DNA of 64,000 bases from Cymbomonas tetramitiformis (taxonomy: Eukaryota; Chlorophyta; Pyramimonadophyceae; Pyramimonadales; Pyramimonadaceae), in assembly GCA_001247695.2 (NCBI GenBank), contig LGRX02034761.1:31356-95355 (forward strand), written 5' to 3'. The position numbers and the translations under genes were made by a program. The notes under the pieces are model-generated. The model was not told the origin of the DNA. It saw only the letters and a program-made list of their open reading frames with translations, and did no database searches. This document shows, in pieces, positions 26,341-38,200 of the stretch (the first letter of the stretch is position 1; every line of letters starts with the position of its first letter).

Positions 26341-28607
26341 CGCGGGTGACGGCATCGCTGAAGGACGCCCTTGGCTAAAACGTCCGCCCCATCGCATGCA
26401 GGGAGCTTCTAGGGAAGCTCATGGCGAAGGTCATATGCAAGCAGCATGCAAAAGCTTTCAGGGGCTGGTTTTGTGGGCGGCGGCAAGATGACGAGCACCG
26501 TGGGCTGCGGGCGGCGCAGAAGAGGTGGATGGCAATGGGGGCGAGGACGAGGACGAGGACGAGGAGGCGTTACTTGGCAGTTGCATGGGATGAAAGGAGA
26601 AGTGGATCCAGCTGATCTCTTTTGCGCTCGCGCGAGGGGTCACGCGATTATCCAATGGGCCTAGGGGCGATGCCAAGCCAGCCAGTGGTGGTTGGCGCAA
26701 GACTGGTGGAGGGTGTGTGAGGGGAGGCAGGGACCCCAGCCAAATCGTCGGGGGGAGCTCGAGGGGAGGAGGCAGAACGGGCTTGGGGGGACGCGGTTGA
26801 GAGACAGACTATGCCAGGTTGACCGGGCAGGATGGTGGCGGCACGCAAGAGTCGAGGGGAACGCGACATGGGCAGTCCAAGCGGGTTTCCGGTGGGGCAG
26901 GCGAGGCAGGCAGGATGGCATCGCAGCTCCTGGAGAGTATGGAGGATGTGTGGCAAGAGGCGGAGGATCTTCGGGTGGCGGAAGGTCAAGGAGTGGGTAT
27001 CGCGGAGGCTCAGTCTGCAGAGGTATCTGTGGGCGCGGGTGAGCCCAGCCAAGCGGCCTCGTCTCATCACCCGAGCGTCCACTGTCCAGGATATCTTGGC
27101 GGAGGGGGGTGCCCTCTTATCGCCAGGCCCAGAGCGCGGGGACTGGACTCAGGAGCAGAGCAGGGCCCACCAGAGCAGGCGAGGGCTTTGGCCAAGGAGG
27201 GGGCGGCCGGTTTGCTCGGGACAAGCAGGCGTGTGGCTGGGCTTCTTGCAGAGGCTGTTGGCGGTGAGGGGGATGGTGGAGAGGGTGGCGGGGCTGAGCG
27301 AGGCGCGTTTGGAGGGGTGGGGTAGGGTGGTGGTGAGTTGATACAATGCGAGCCCCCTCAGAGCCCGGGGGCCCATCCCGGCAATGACGACCACTTACAA
27401 TAGGTTGCACGGCAACATACTCAATCTCATAAGCTTCCCTGGCCACGTGGTGAGGTTGCTGGCTGTGAAGGAATCAACACACTTGTCGGGTAGGCGACGA
27501 CCAGATAGCAAACTATGAGCCACCGGGAGAGCTCGGGACACACGGGCATATGTGGGGATGAGACCACAAGTAGGAACGGTGCAGAATGACAGTCGCAGTG
27601 CAAGTGTGGGGCGCATAGCTCAAGACCGCAGCTGACTCGCAGGATGACAGTCGCAAGGGCGTCAGTCCCATTTAGTTGGTGGTGGGGGTAGGAGTTGGCA
27701 AGAGCAGATCGGTGGCGGGCGCGCAAGGTCAGAAGGAAGCGACTCAGTCTATCATTCTCAGCCCCTGGGACGCCACTTTGTGACACCGGACGTGTTGTGG
27801 GTGGGCAAGCTTTCCTGAGACCAGGCTTTGGGGCAGGTAGAGAGCAGGGGGGTGGTTCTGAGCGCAGGCTTGATGGTGGGGGGATGGCTTGGGCTGCTCG
27901 GGGGGTAGAGGTGGATCATCTTCAGAGGCACAGCTTCAATGCGTAGGCAGTGCAGTCGCAGAGGCGCTCAGGTGGCCCAGTGAGCCCTAGGGGGTCGCAC
28001 TCTTCACTAGTGAGCTTCGGAAAATCCGGAAGGGTTTCCCGAAGTGTGTGCTGAATCCTTTGATCCCCGGTGTGGATACATAGTGCAGCTATCTTCTGTA
28101 GTGTTCTGATGCCTAAGAAATCGGTCCAAGGATAAGCTACGCGCAGTTCTTAGAGGTGCACATTATAAATTTAGACGGAGAGGTCTGTGATCCCTTAGAC
28201 TGTAGATCTGATCGAAGGGCCTTGATCCATCAGATTCATCGGATCATGCATCAGTCCAGCAGTGACCAGAGTGTTCACGGGCGATATGCACGGTCACAAG
28301 GCAAGGCAGCTTCCCACCATCAAGCATTGGCCACATAAAGAGATACCATTGTAAAACAACGCATTTCGAGGGCCCACAAGGAGCGAGGCCAACCTGGTGT
28401 GGCTCAGGCTCGCCAGCCATGACACTTGAACAGAACACTCTTAGCTTCACTCACAACTCAAGCATCCGATCACAGCAACAAGGTTGCAGATGGTATTAGG
28501 GTACAGGCATGCCGATGCAGATACACCCGGCCGCCACAGTGCAGCTGCAGGCAGCACCACGGCGACTACAGATAGAGCCCTCATAGATTAATGGCGGCAA
28601 CTGCACC

Positions 28608-31600
28608 TGCGCCAGGCGCCGAAGGCAGGCTCTGCTCGTTGTTGGGGTCCTGTGTCGCCCACAGCCCGCACCTGGAGCTTCAGAAAAGAGCAAGCTCACA
28701 GTGTCCAGTTCGAAGTCGGCGCGTCCACACAAAGCGAGCTCGCTGCGTCGAGTCGGCAGTCGGAGCTTCAGTATCACTTTGCATGCTCACAAGGTTCGTT
28801 CCGAAATCTGTGATTCAGGAGTGAGCGGGCTCACATTGTCCACTCGAAGTTGACGCACTCCGGACACTGTGACGGAGGGAGCTTCGAATGAAGAAGAGCT
28901 AGCACCGCGCCGCCCCAGTACTTTGCGTTGTTCGAGCAGCCCAGTGAGGGGGGAAATGGCGAAGGGCGATCGAGGTGAAGATGTGTTACCAGGTCAGTGC
29001 CATCCTCTTGATTCACCACCTTCATGGAGCATCCGATCCTCAGGCGATCCGCATTGTCCGTCCTGTGCATCCGACCCGCGTTTGGCTCCTTAGCACTAAT
29101 GCTCCAAGTGTAGGCCCAGCGGCTAATAGTGCAAACTGCCACATTCTGGTGGAAGTAGCGGCAGTTCCTTGCGAGGCGCGGCGCCCGCCGTTCCAGGCAG
29201 CCACGGAGCGCCCGAGCGGCGGCGGGCACAGGGGGGAGGTGGCGGACATACTCACCGCACTTCCACCACCTTGACCCAAACCTTCTTCCCCGAAGGTGCA
29301 GCCCACTCCATCGCTTTCACCTGGTGACACCACGAGGGGGAGGCGTGAAGGGGGGTTCAGGGGGGTGGGGTTTCTCCCACTGCACCACGAGGGGAGGAGT
29401 GAAGGGGGCTTCAGGGGGGTGGGGTTTGCGCTCCCACTGCACCAGCGGCCCTGGGGGGGGCTGCACAAGCCTTAGGAGGGGGGCTGCGTAGCGAGTGGGG
29501 TCTCGGATTCGCCTGCGAGAAAGGAGAGCAGGGGTACCTTGTCGTCGTCTGGGTCTTCGCGCGCGAAGCTCAACATGTCGTCCACCTGGCGCCCCGCGCA
29601 CGCCCCCCGTCTCGTGAGCTCCACGCCCCACGGCCTCCGGCTCAGCAGGCACCCCTTCATGAACTGCTCCACTATCCTCCCACCCCCCATTGCACATTCC
29701 TCACCCCGGGCAACAAGGGCCCGGCTGTCCGGTCACGCAGTGTGCCGATCACCGGGGCCGCGAGCTGGCACCTCGAGTACGGTAGCCATCGCTGCCACTG
29801 ACCTCCCGGGCCGGTTGTGAATTTACCACCAAGAACTCGGAGAGGCCGCACGCAGCACGGGGAAACGAGGGGACTAACTCAGCGTCCACACGGAGCAGAA
29901 GACTCGAGCTCCAGTCACGAGAGGAAAGAATCGGCCGCCAAAAGAGCAGAAAACTGCGACCTTTGTGAAACGCCTAAACCAGGAGGGAACTTAGGGGCTT
30001 TGATGATGCAGGCGGGCGTCGCCTGCGAGCGAGCGATAGCAAGGGGCTAAGGCTGTAGTTGTAAACAGGGAGGCGCTCGCTGCGCACAACAGCAGGCGGG
30101 GGGGAAGCCGTTGTGAAAACCAACAGGTATCAACGGCAGGGGCCTTCAGAAGTTGTAATTAGCAGGGAGGCCTTGGCCGCCATCAAGAGCGGGAAGCTTA
30201 AGGCATTGTCACAAGAACTGCTATCAACAGCAGGGGCCTTCAGAAGTTGTAATTAGCAGGGAGGCCTTGGCTGCCATCAAGAGCGGGAAGCTTAAGGCAT
30301 TGTCACAAGAACTGCTATCAACAGCCCCACGAAGTGTCTCACACCTGGGTGTTGTGAACGAGCCCATCACGGCGGTACCCGTCGAGCTGCACGAAGATGC
30401 CGAAGGGCTGCACGCGGCGCACCACGGCTTGCAGAATCGAGCCCACCTCTGGTGGTTCGTCCGACAACGGCTTCGGAGGCGGGGGAGGAGGACCACGCCC
30501 AGGGGGTGGTCGGCGATCGCCCTGCGCCTGATATCCTGTGGTGCAGGAGGCCCGAAACGGTCACAGCTGGAGACGAGGGAAGCGCGGAAGGCGCCAAAGC
30601 TTCCGCGCGTTCGCTCGTTGACGTGTTTGCGCGAATTGGTGGAGTGAGTGGAGCTTCAACGACTTGACTCGGTGGCATAGGTGCAGGACTGGGAGACCGG
30701 CCAGCGCTACTGCGTGGTACCATTGAAAGGGAAGACAAAGTCTGTATCGAAATTCGAAGTAGACAATAGCGGGTAGCGCGTCGTGCGCTGCGGAAAGCGG
30801 GTGGTGCAAGGCAACTGAAACAGTACTGGAGTTGTTCAGAGTTGACACACTTTGAGACAGAACGCTCCCCCAGTACTGTTCTGGAGAATAGCGCACACAT
30901 GGGGGGGAGGCTTAGGTGCAACCGACAAGGCAGCAGACCCGACTGTGATTTTGCGCGCCGAATCTTGTTTCGTGTCTCAGCGTAGATTAGCTGCTGTCCG
31001 GGCCACCCAATAGTGGCCTTGGAGGATATCCTTTGTTCGCGGTGTTGCTTCTCAGCTTTGAACTGCGATTGCATAGTGATGACGTTGAGCAGGGGGATGT
31101 CAGAGTCTGGCACACTGATCAAGGTCAACTCGGGTAGAGAGGACACCTGATCGCTCTCTCGGACGAAATTCTCGTTCACGGCTGCGACTCCCATCACGGC
31201 GACCTCTGCTTCGTTCATCGTAGTCCCGACGCCTGTCAGAACGGTCTCGACTACGACTGCGCATCCTCCGTGGACTCTCTCTCCGCCGGCCTCCTTCACG
31301 ACTGCGGCTCCTCCGGGGGATATCCCTCCGCCGGCCTCCTTCACGGCTGAGACTCCGATTCCGAGAAGGTTGGTCCCTCGCACTATACCTGCCTCGACTG
31401 CGACTCCTGTCACGGCGACGAGTGTCCAGATCTCCCCGCCTTCCTCGGCTCCGGCTCCGGCTCCGGCTTTTCCTGCGGTTATCAGCGGGACTTTTGTTCC
31501 TACCTCGCTCTCCACGATCACAATCACGAGCATCCTCTCGAACGCCCTTTACTGGCCCTTCGTCCAGTGCAGTGACGGGACGCTCTTCTCGTGGAGAGCT

Positions 31601-31684
31601 TGCTTTGCCGCTTGGCGAATCTCCAGGGTGATATTTCTCCTCCTCAGACATCCCGTCTCTGTTATCAGCGCCATCGGTTTCCAT
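28608..31684 (-). CDS. S1-domain RNA-binding protein (ZCCHC17/pNO40-like), RS-rich N-terminal exons
   Basis: Exons: 31684-31147 (ATG start; 179 codons rich in Arg-Ser dipeptides, as in splicing factors), 30535-30345, 29585-29538, 29320-29256, 29062-28990, 28649-28608. All have GT-AG borders and consistent phases. Exons 2-5 make an S1 domain: LQAVVRRVQPFGIFVQLDGY, GLVHNTQ, FAREDPDDDK, MEWAAPSGKKVWVKVVEVR, IGCSMKVVNQEDGTDL; exon 6 starts DPNN. The 113 coding bases of exons 3+4 equal those of the matching exons in the downstream set, and the next exon is 73 bp in both. No finger or Lys-rich tail was found after 28608, so this set and 21213-25490 may be one gene with a duplicated S1 region, or a tandem pair with one end lost from each. 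Confidence 0.78.
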
Positions 31685-32256
31685 CTCTCCAGAATGCTGG
31701 AATTTGTGGTTAGGTTAGCGGTACTCGAAATACAAACGTAGCGTGTCTGGGCCTACTTTCAACTTTGAGGTTAAAGCACGATTTCGTTCCGTTTCGCGTT
31801 TCCGTTTGCAAAACATCCAAATGTGAAATGAAGGGATAGCTCTGTGACTGGACGCTCGCGCTCCTGAGATCGGGGTTTTCAGTTTTGAGAAAACTGTCAT
31901 CAGTCATCGCGGCGATGACCAGATCGAGGATGATCGGGGCATGCCGGATGCCGGCCAAACCGGCCCGTCAGGGCAGTCTCAAGGTCGCTGGTAGGGCCAA
32001 AAAATAACTGAAAACTCGAGGTCGCGGTCGACCGGTCGTGCAACCAGTACTGTCGTGTGTCACCACCCACCGCACGAATGCATGACGAGAACACAAAAGA
32101 CAAAAGAGAGGCGTTTTTCTTTTACGGGAGGCTATTTACCCTTCATATGCGAATGATGCATTTCGGAGAAACCTGGGAACCCCGCACGCCCATTGTGATC
32201 GATGGGGAAAATCGTCCAAAGTGAAAGTTGAGTAGATTATAACAAATCTAACAGAT
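31685..32256. promoter_or_regulatory. Divergent promoter region between the S1 gene and the MFS transporter
   Basis: 572 bp between the ATG codons of two genes pointing away from each other. It must contain both transcription starts unless further 5' exons exist. No clear TATA box or repeated site was found. The assignment rests on gene arrangement only. Confidence 0.4.
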
Positions 32257-35200
32257 ATGTCGATCTCGAGGGAATATGCTTTCCTTGAGCAGAAAATACC
32301 ACTCCCTACTTGGTTCAGTCGTTTTCACGTTTTCGCAGCTGGCCTTTTGTTCATGTTCACTCAGGTGATCCTCACAGACGATGCAGTATTCAGGATGGGA
32401 GGACGTTTTAGATATCGATTGAGCGTATGTGTACCCAAGCTGTAGCATGTTGTAGCCTTCAGCACATCAATAGTCTTGCTTGGTTTCGAAGTGCAAAGAA
32501 CTCCTGCGTGTCTGAAACATGTTCAACGGTTGATACCAAAGCCTTGGAAACGTGTTCAACGGTTGATACCAAAGCCTTGGAAGTTCAACGGTTGATACCA
32601 AAGCCTTGGAAACATGTTCAACGGTCGATACCAAAGCCTTGGGAACTGTAGCAAAGTTCTGAGAATAGGCTGTTGTGTTCAGCGAAGTCTTCATTGGCGA
32701 TGGCGCTGCTGAAAATGCGTATGTTGTCCACAGGGACAAGCCAGCTGCCTCAGCCTCTACTCAAGGTAATCTGTTGAAGTATGGTATTTTGGGGGGCCTT
32801 GGACGTTGCTGAGTAGATATCAAGGCTGTTGACAAGTTCTTAGAGCTCCGCCTTAGAGTAGAAGAGGACGAGCGGCAAACTTGCTCACACTGTGTCAAAG
32901 GGCGGTAGTTCGTAAATCAAGGGTGGTATTGTGCAAGACGTTGTGACAAGCATCGACCTTTGAAGTTTTGCTGAATGCGTTGATACATTTGTTAAGCGTA
33001 CTATCAATGTGGGCTCCACAGTACGATGAAGACAGAGCTAGGCTACAGCCAGGACGAGGTCGACTGGCTAGGGGTTGCAAAAAGTGCCTCTTTGCTGTTC
33101 GCTTGCATTATTGGAGCCACGCAGGATAAGGTAGGTAGACTTATCGGCTTGTTTACTCTAGCAAAAATGATTTTTTTTTTCCTTTCTGCCATCTTTGCAC
33201 CCTGGAAGACATTTCTGAAGTCAATTTGTGGGACTGCCAGCTCGGTTCTTTCTACAGCTGCATTTCCTCCGGCTTGATCGGCATTCTTGCCTTCACTCTG
33301 ATATACTTCACGCTTGAAGGCGATATTGAAATTTCATATCAGGTATTAATTCACAGTCCTTGATCCAGGCACTTGGTTCCAGTCGCAATTTCTATTGTGG
33401 TTAAGTGGTGGAATGTCTTTCACGAACGCACGCTCAAGATCGGTCCCGAAGCAAATTGAGCGGCTTTAGAAACCCAAATCCTTGTTGTCACTGTATAAGT
33501 GCATGAAGTCTCTTCCCGCGAAGTGCTACCCGCCCCTTGGTTTCCCCTATCCACCTTGAGCTTCACTGATTTAACCAACGGACGTCTTGTCAAGGTCACA
33601 TGTGACAGACGGGCATGAGACAGCCTCCGGCATATTAGCTGGGAATACATCAGGAAAGGCAATGCGTTGCATAGTGGACAGTTTTCTCCCTGTATTCCTG
33701 CTAATGCACATAATCGATCGTTGTGGTACCTGGATATCTAAAAGCCGGAGGGGGTATGCACCTGGTAGAGTATGTGGTGGCTGCACTTCTTCGCGTATGG
33801 AGCAACCACCGCAATGCAGGCGCCTCCCCTTCTGACCTCCATGGCCAACTTCCCCAAGCATCGCGCCTTAACCTCCAGGTGGGCAAGCACTTATCCGAGA
33901 GCTGTGTTGGGTCGATGCGAGTGTTTCATGCGAAGTGCCAAGACTGGCCGACAGGGAGCACAAAGACTTGGTTTGATTCCCTGTTGCCCATGCTGTCGTA
34001 GTACTGCCTTTTCAACTACTGCACTGTGACACTTTACTTTATAAACTGTTGGGCAGAACACACTGTACGTGTTGCAGCGTGCCTGCTTCACCAGATATTC
34101 ACACTACGCATGCAGCTGCCCGGTTGCCACATACGGCATTTTCATGCCCTTCGCTTTCCGTCTCTCTACACGAACCTTCGCATGACCCTCATCCGGGTCT
34201 GCATGGTGCTTTGTTGGTGCTGTTCGTGGCCGACAAGTACGCTTGCACGATTGCCTGCTGCCACATTGCCTGCGGCGAATGATCACGCAGTCGAGATGGC
34301 TTCACCTGCTAACCCTGACGTCGTGTTTGGCACGAAAACCACACTAAGGGTGAGTAATTAGCTAGAGAAGCAGCAGTGTTAGACCTGAGCTACTGATGTT
34401 CAACATACTTCAGAAACGTTGCAAGAGTTATCGCATTAACATTTCAGTTCTTTCAGCAGAGATGTCTACGTGTAGTAGTACCCTCTGGCAGGTAAGCAAA
34501 ACTGATTGCACTCACGAGAACCTCTGGTGGGCCTGGTGGGAGTATGGTAGCAGCCTTCTATCTTCCGCAGCCTCCCTTGGCGGTGCCTTCTTCTCTGAGT
34601 ATGATGAATACGCAGATGATAACACCGTTGTACTCCTATGCGGCCTTCTGCCCGGATTCGTTGCCTTTTTCGTGTGGCCTTTCATGAAAATCATCTCCAC
34701 CAACAACTTAACTATAGCCGATAAAAAAGTATGCGTGCACACTGCCATGCCCGCTGCCGAGAGACCGAGATTAGTCCTTGAGGGTCTATAGAGTTCCTGC
34801 AGCCTTCATTTGTGTTGATACTGGCCCTCTGACTATCTTCTTCGCTGAAACTTAGTGGGGTCCTGTATTTCCTATTTTCACCTGTTTAAATGAATCTATT
34901 CAGAAACCCTCCAGACTTTTTCTCAGTGTTGCTGCCTGAACGGGGCTTCCATGTGTCAGTGTTGCTGCCTGAACGGGGCTTCCATGTGTCAGTGGCGTTG
35001 ATGACAAGTGCGGTTTGAGATCGGAACCCAGGCAACCGGCAGGACATTTGTGTACTATTGGTGTGCAATGGCTTTCTTTATTCTTTACATGGTTGGGATA
35101 GAAGTATGGCAAATATTTGTGGACTTCGGCGACGTCGGATATTTGTCAGTTCTTCTCATGCCCATGCCTTTCCTCCGTGCCCAAATGCCGCTCATACCGA

Positions 35201-38200
35201 GGACTTGCATCTGTCTGCCTGTCAACCTTCTCATGTCACAAAAGCAGGACAGAACAGCATTTTGTTCTTACAAGCAGAGGCCATGGACATAAGTGCTGGC
35301 TGTCCTCGAGCAAGCTTGCTTCGAAGCTCTGCATGTTGCCTCCTATAATCTTTAAAGAGCATACGTATCGGAGTGATCTATGGTTTGCTTTGATCAGAGC
35401 GACAAGCGCCGCTCAGAACTGTGAGCGCTCCCATCGATTGAGAGCTGCCGTGCTTGAGATTACGCGTTCTTGTGAAATATGTGAGGACACAAGTTGCAAG
35501 AGAAGTGCTACACCAAGCTGCGATTGTGATGCAAGTGGTGAGAGGAAAACATCGGTGTTTACAGGCTATCACTCTCGGGCTACGGCCTCATCATAGTGGC
35601 TATAATCGCCGGCGGCATGTTGTTTTGGGCCTCGGCACTGCATCATGAGCAGACCAAGGAGTCGCCTATGCAGCTGAAGCAGAACCCAGAAGATGAAGGT
35701 GCTTTCCACCAGGCCTCGCCATGTCCTCGGATATGTATTGGATAAATGATGGCGGCTGTTGGGACGTTGGGACCCGAAGCAAACCCCGTGCACACACCCG
35801 AAGCAAACCCCGAGGTCCTTGGCAGCCTTCGGGGTGGTAGGGAACGGAAGTTACCGACGTGTGTGGTAGTGTATTGAATTCAACGCATACACGCATACAC
35901 ACCAAAGGAATCGGTCCAAGGATAAGCACACCTCTCCGCTCGGCCAACTAGAAACAATGTGTGAAATTTCTTGATACTCCAAGCAGTGTACGAGTGTGAC
36001 ATGGGTACATGTTGCAGCTGATCTTCTGTGGCTACATGGTGCCAAAGGAATCGGTCCGAGGATCAGCCACACACATGCGCTCGGGTGTGGATATATAGTG
36101 CAGCCGACTGTCTTGTCAGAAGCACGCTGGTGGTTTGGATACTGGTTGTCGAAGAAATCGGTCTAAGGATTCGCACACATCACATTGACACTCGTATCTA
36201 CCAGGGCGGCTGGGTGAGCTGGAGCCCCATGGGACGCCCATGGACTCACAATTGCGGTGGATGGTGAGCCACTTGCAGGGTGGTAGACTGATTGATCCTC
36301 TGGGCAGGGTATGGTGGCAGCTTCCTTGGATGCCGACTGTTCCGATTCTTTGTCATTCCTCCAATCTCTTTTAAGTGCCGTCACCAAGGAAGCCTAACCT
36401 CAGTTTAGCACACACAGACGGGCAGGCGGGTATTGCGCGTGGCGATGGAGCAGCTAGGGACCGTGGTAGAAGCTCGCATCAGAGCAGCATCAATGCCTCG
36501 GAGGTGTTGTTGGTGGCAGGGATCTTGAAACCGCAGTACGATTTGTACGACACGTTCTCCACGCCGCGCGGCCCTAGCTTACCGGGCGCCAAGACCGGAC
36601 ACTGGCAAACTTCCGATTTCCCTTACGCGGTGCGCCCTTCACCACACAAAGCTTCAAGGCTGTCAAGTTAGTGCACACCCAGTGCTGTTCCCATGCTGGC
36701 GCACATATATCTGGGCAGCGATCTGCAAAATGAGGTCCGATATATTAGCGAATCTTTAGAGGGAAGTGCGTCCTCGCAGTAGCGCTTTGTTGGTGCCAGT
36801 CCATAGACCTGACTGCCTCTTCGGTGTGGCATGCTGGGCATCCTCGGGACGAGCGAATATGCCCTTTACAAATCAAAATGACACTCTCGCTTTGTGAAAT
36901 CTGCCCAGTTCGTTGGTGTGATATATGGCGCGATGATCGCCCTTTGCACGGAAGGATGTCTGCCCCCTCGATGCGGTCCTGCGCCCTCCCTCCCTCCCTC
37001 AGTGTCACATGCTGGCTGCGCCGGGATGGCTCGCGACACACATCGCTGTGGCCTGGCAGCCTGAGCGAGATGTTGCGAGCAGCTCATGATTGTGTGGCAC
37101 GCGATGATGGGGAGGACGCAGAGAGTGTTGTTCAACGTGTTCACGGATTGGAAGTATATGTTGTTGGTGCTTGCCTCATATCTAAATATGGGTAGGTGGT
37201 TTTGGTCCGAGATTTCATGCGAAGCTTTGTGGTCGCCCTTCCCGGCGCCTTTTACAAACTTGCACCGTGTTCCGCGCCAATTCACTCTGCCGCGCCTGCA
37301 AGGGATGAAGCCTCGTTTGCAAATGTTATTAAGAAGGTGGTTGGACCATGTGTAGCCACGTGTAGGTGGTCTGTTCCAAACTGTCATGTTGAGCTTTGAG
37401 TTGTGGTCGGGTGCGTGTGGGGGCCTCACAAAACAAGCGCGCCACTGCGCTGCACCTCTGCTCACATCAAGGCGGTGGGCGGGAATGAGCTGCAGGGAAC
37501 ATGAGTGTGACCACTGACAACATTCAACAGATTGCAATGTCGGTGCTAGGTAGGTTAAATCTTCCGCATCCATTTACTTCCACAGTCAGGTTTGGGAAGT
37601 AAATTCAGGGTCCATGTGTCATGTTATATCTTGAGACTCTCGAGGTGCAGCGCATAGTTGCCAAGCTAGAGACCGCGTGCTGCCCATCCATCGTCATTGG
37701 TCCATATATGTTAGTTGCAACTATGAGCAGGCATCACTCTTTGTCAAGCACTCCTTGCTCGTTCTCGCTCACGCGTTTTATGCAACAGTGGTCACAATAA
37801 CACATGCCAGCATCGTCATGACCCTGGATGTGCGCGCCGGCATCCGTCATGACCCTGGATGTGCGCGCCGGCATTCGTCATGACCCTGGATGTGCGCGCC
37901 GGCATTCGTCATGACCCTGGATGTGCGCGCCGGCATTGATAAAGCCCTGGATGTCTTGTGCCGGCATTCGTCATGACCTGGATGTGCGCGCCCGGCATCC
38001 GTCATGACCCTGGATGTGCGCGCCGGCATCCGTCATGACCCTGGATGTAACGCGTCGGCATTCGTCATGACCCTGGATGTGCAGCGCCGGCATCCGTCAT
38101 GACCCTGGATGTGCGCGTCGGCATTCGTCATGACCCTGGTTGTGCGCGTCGGCGTGCGTCATGACCCTGGATGTGCGCGCCGGCATTCGTCATGACCCTG

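Noticed and set aside
26400..27350. Overlapping plus-strand ORFs of about 170 codons
   Set aside because: Gly/Arg-rich text in two frames at once, high GC, no domain; it lies between S1 exon sets on the other strand.
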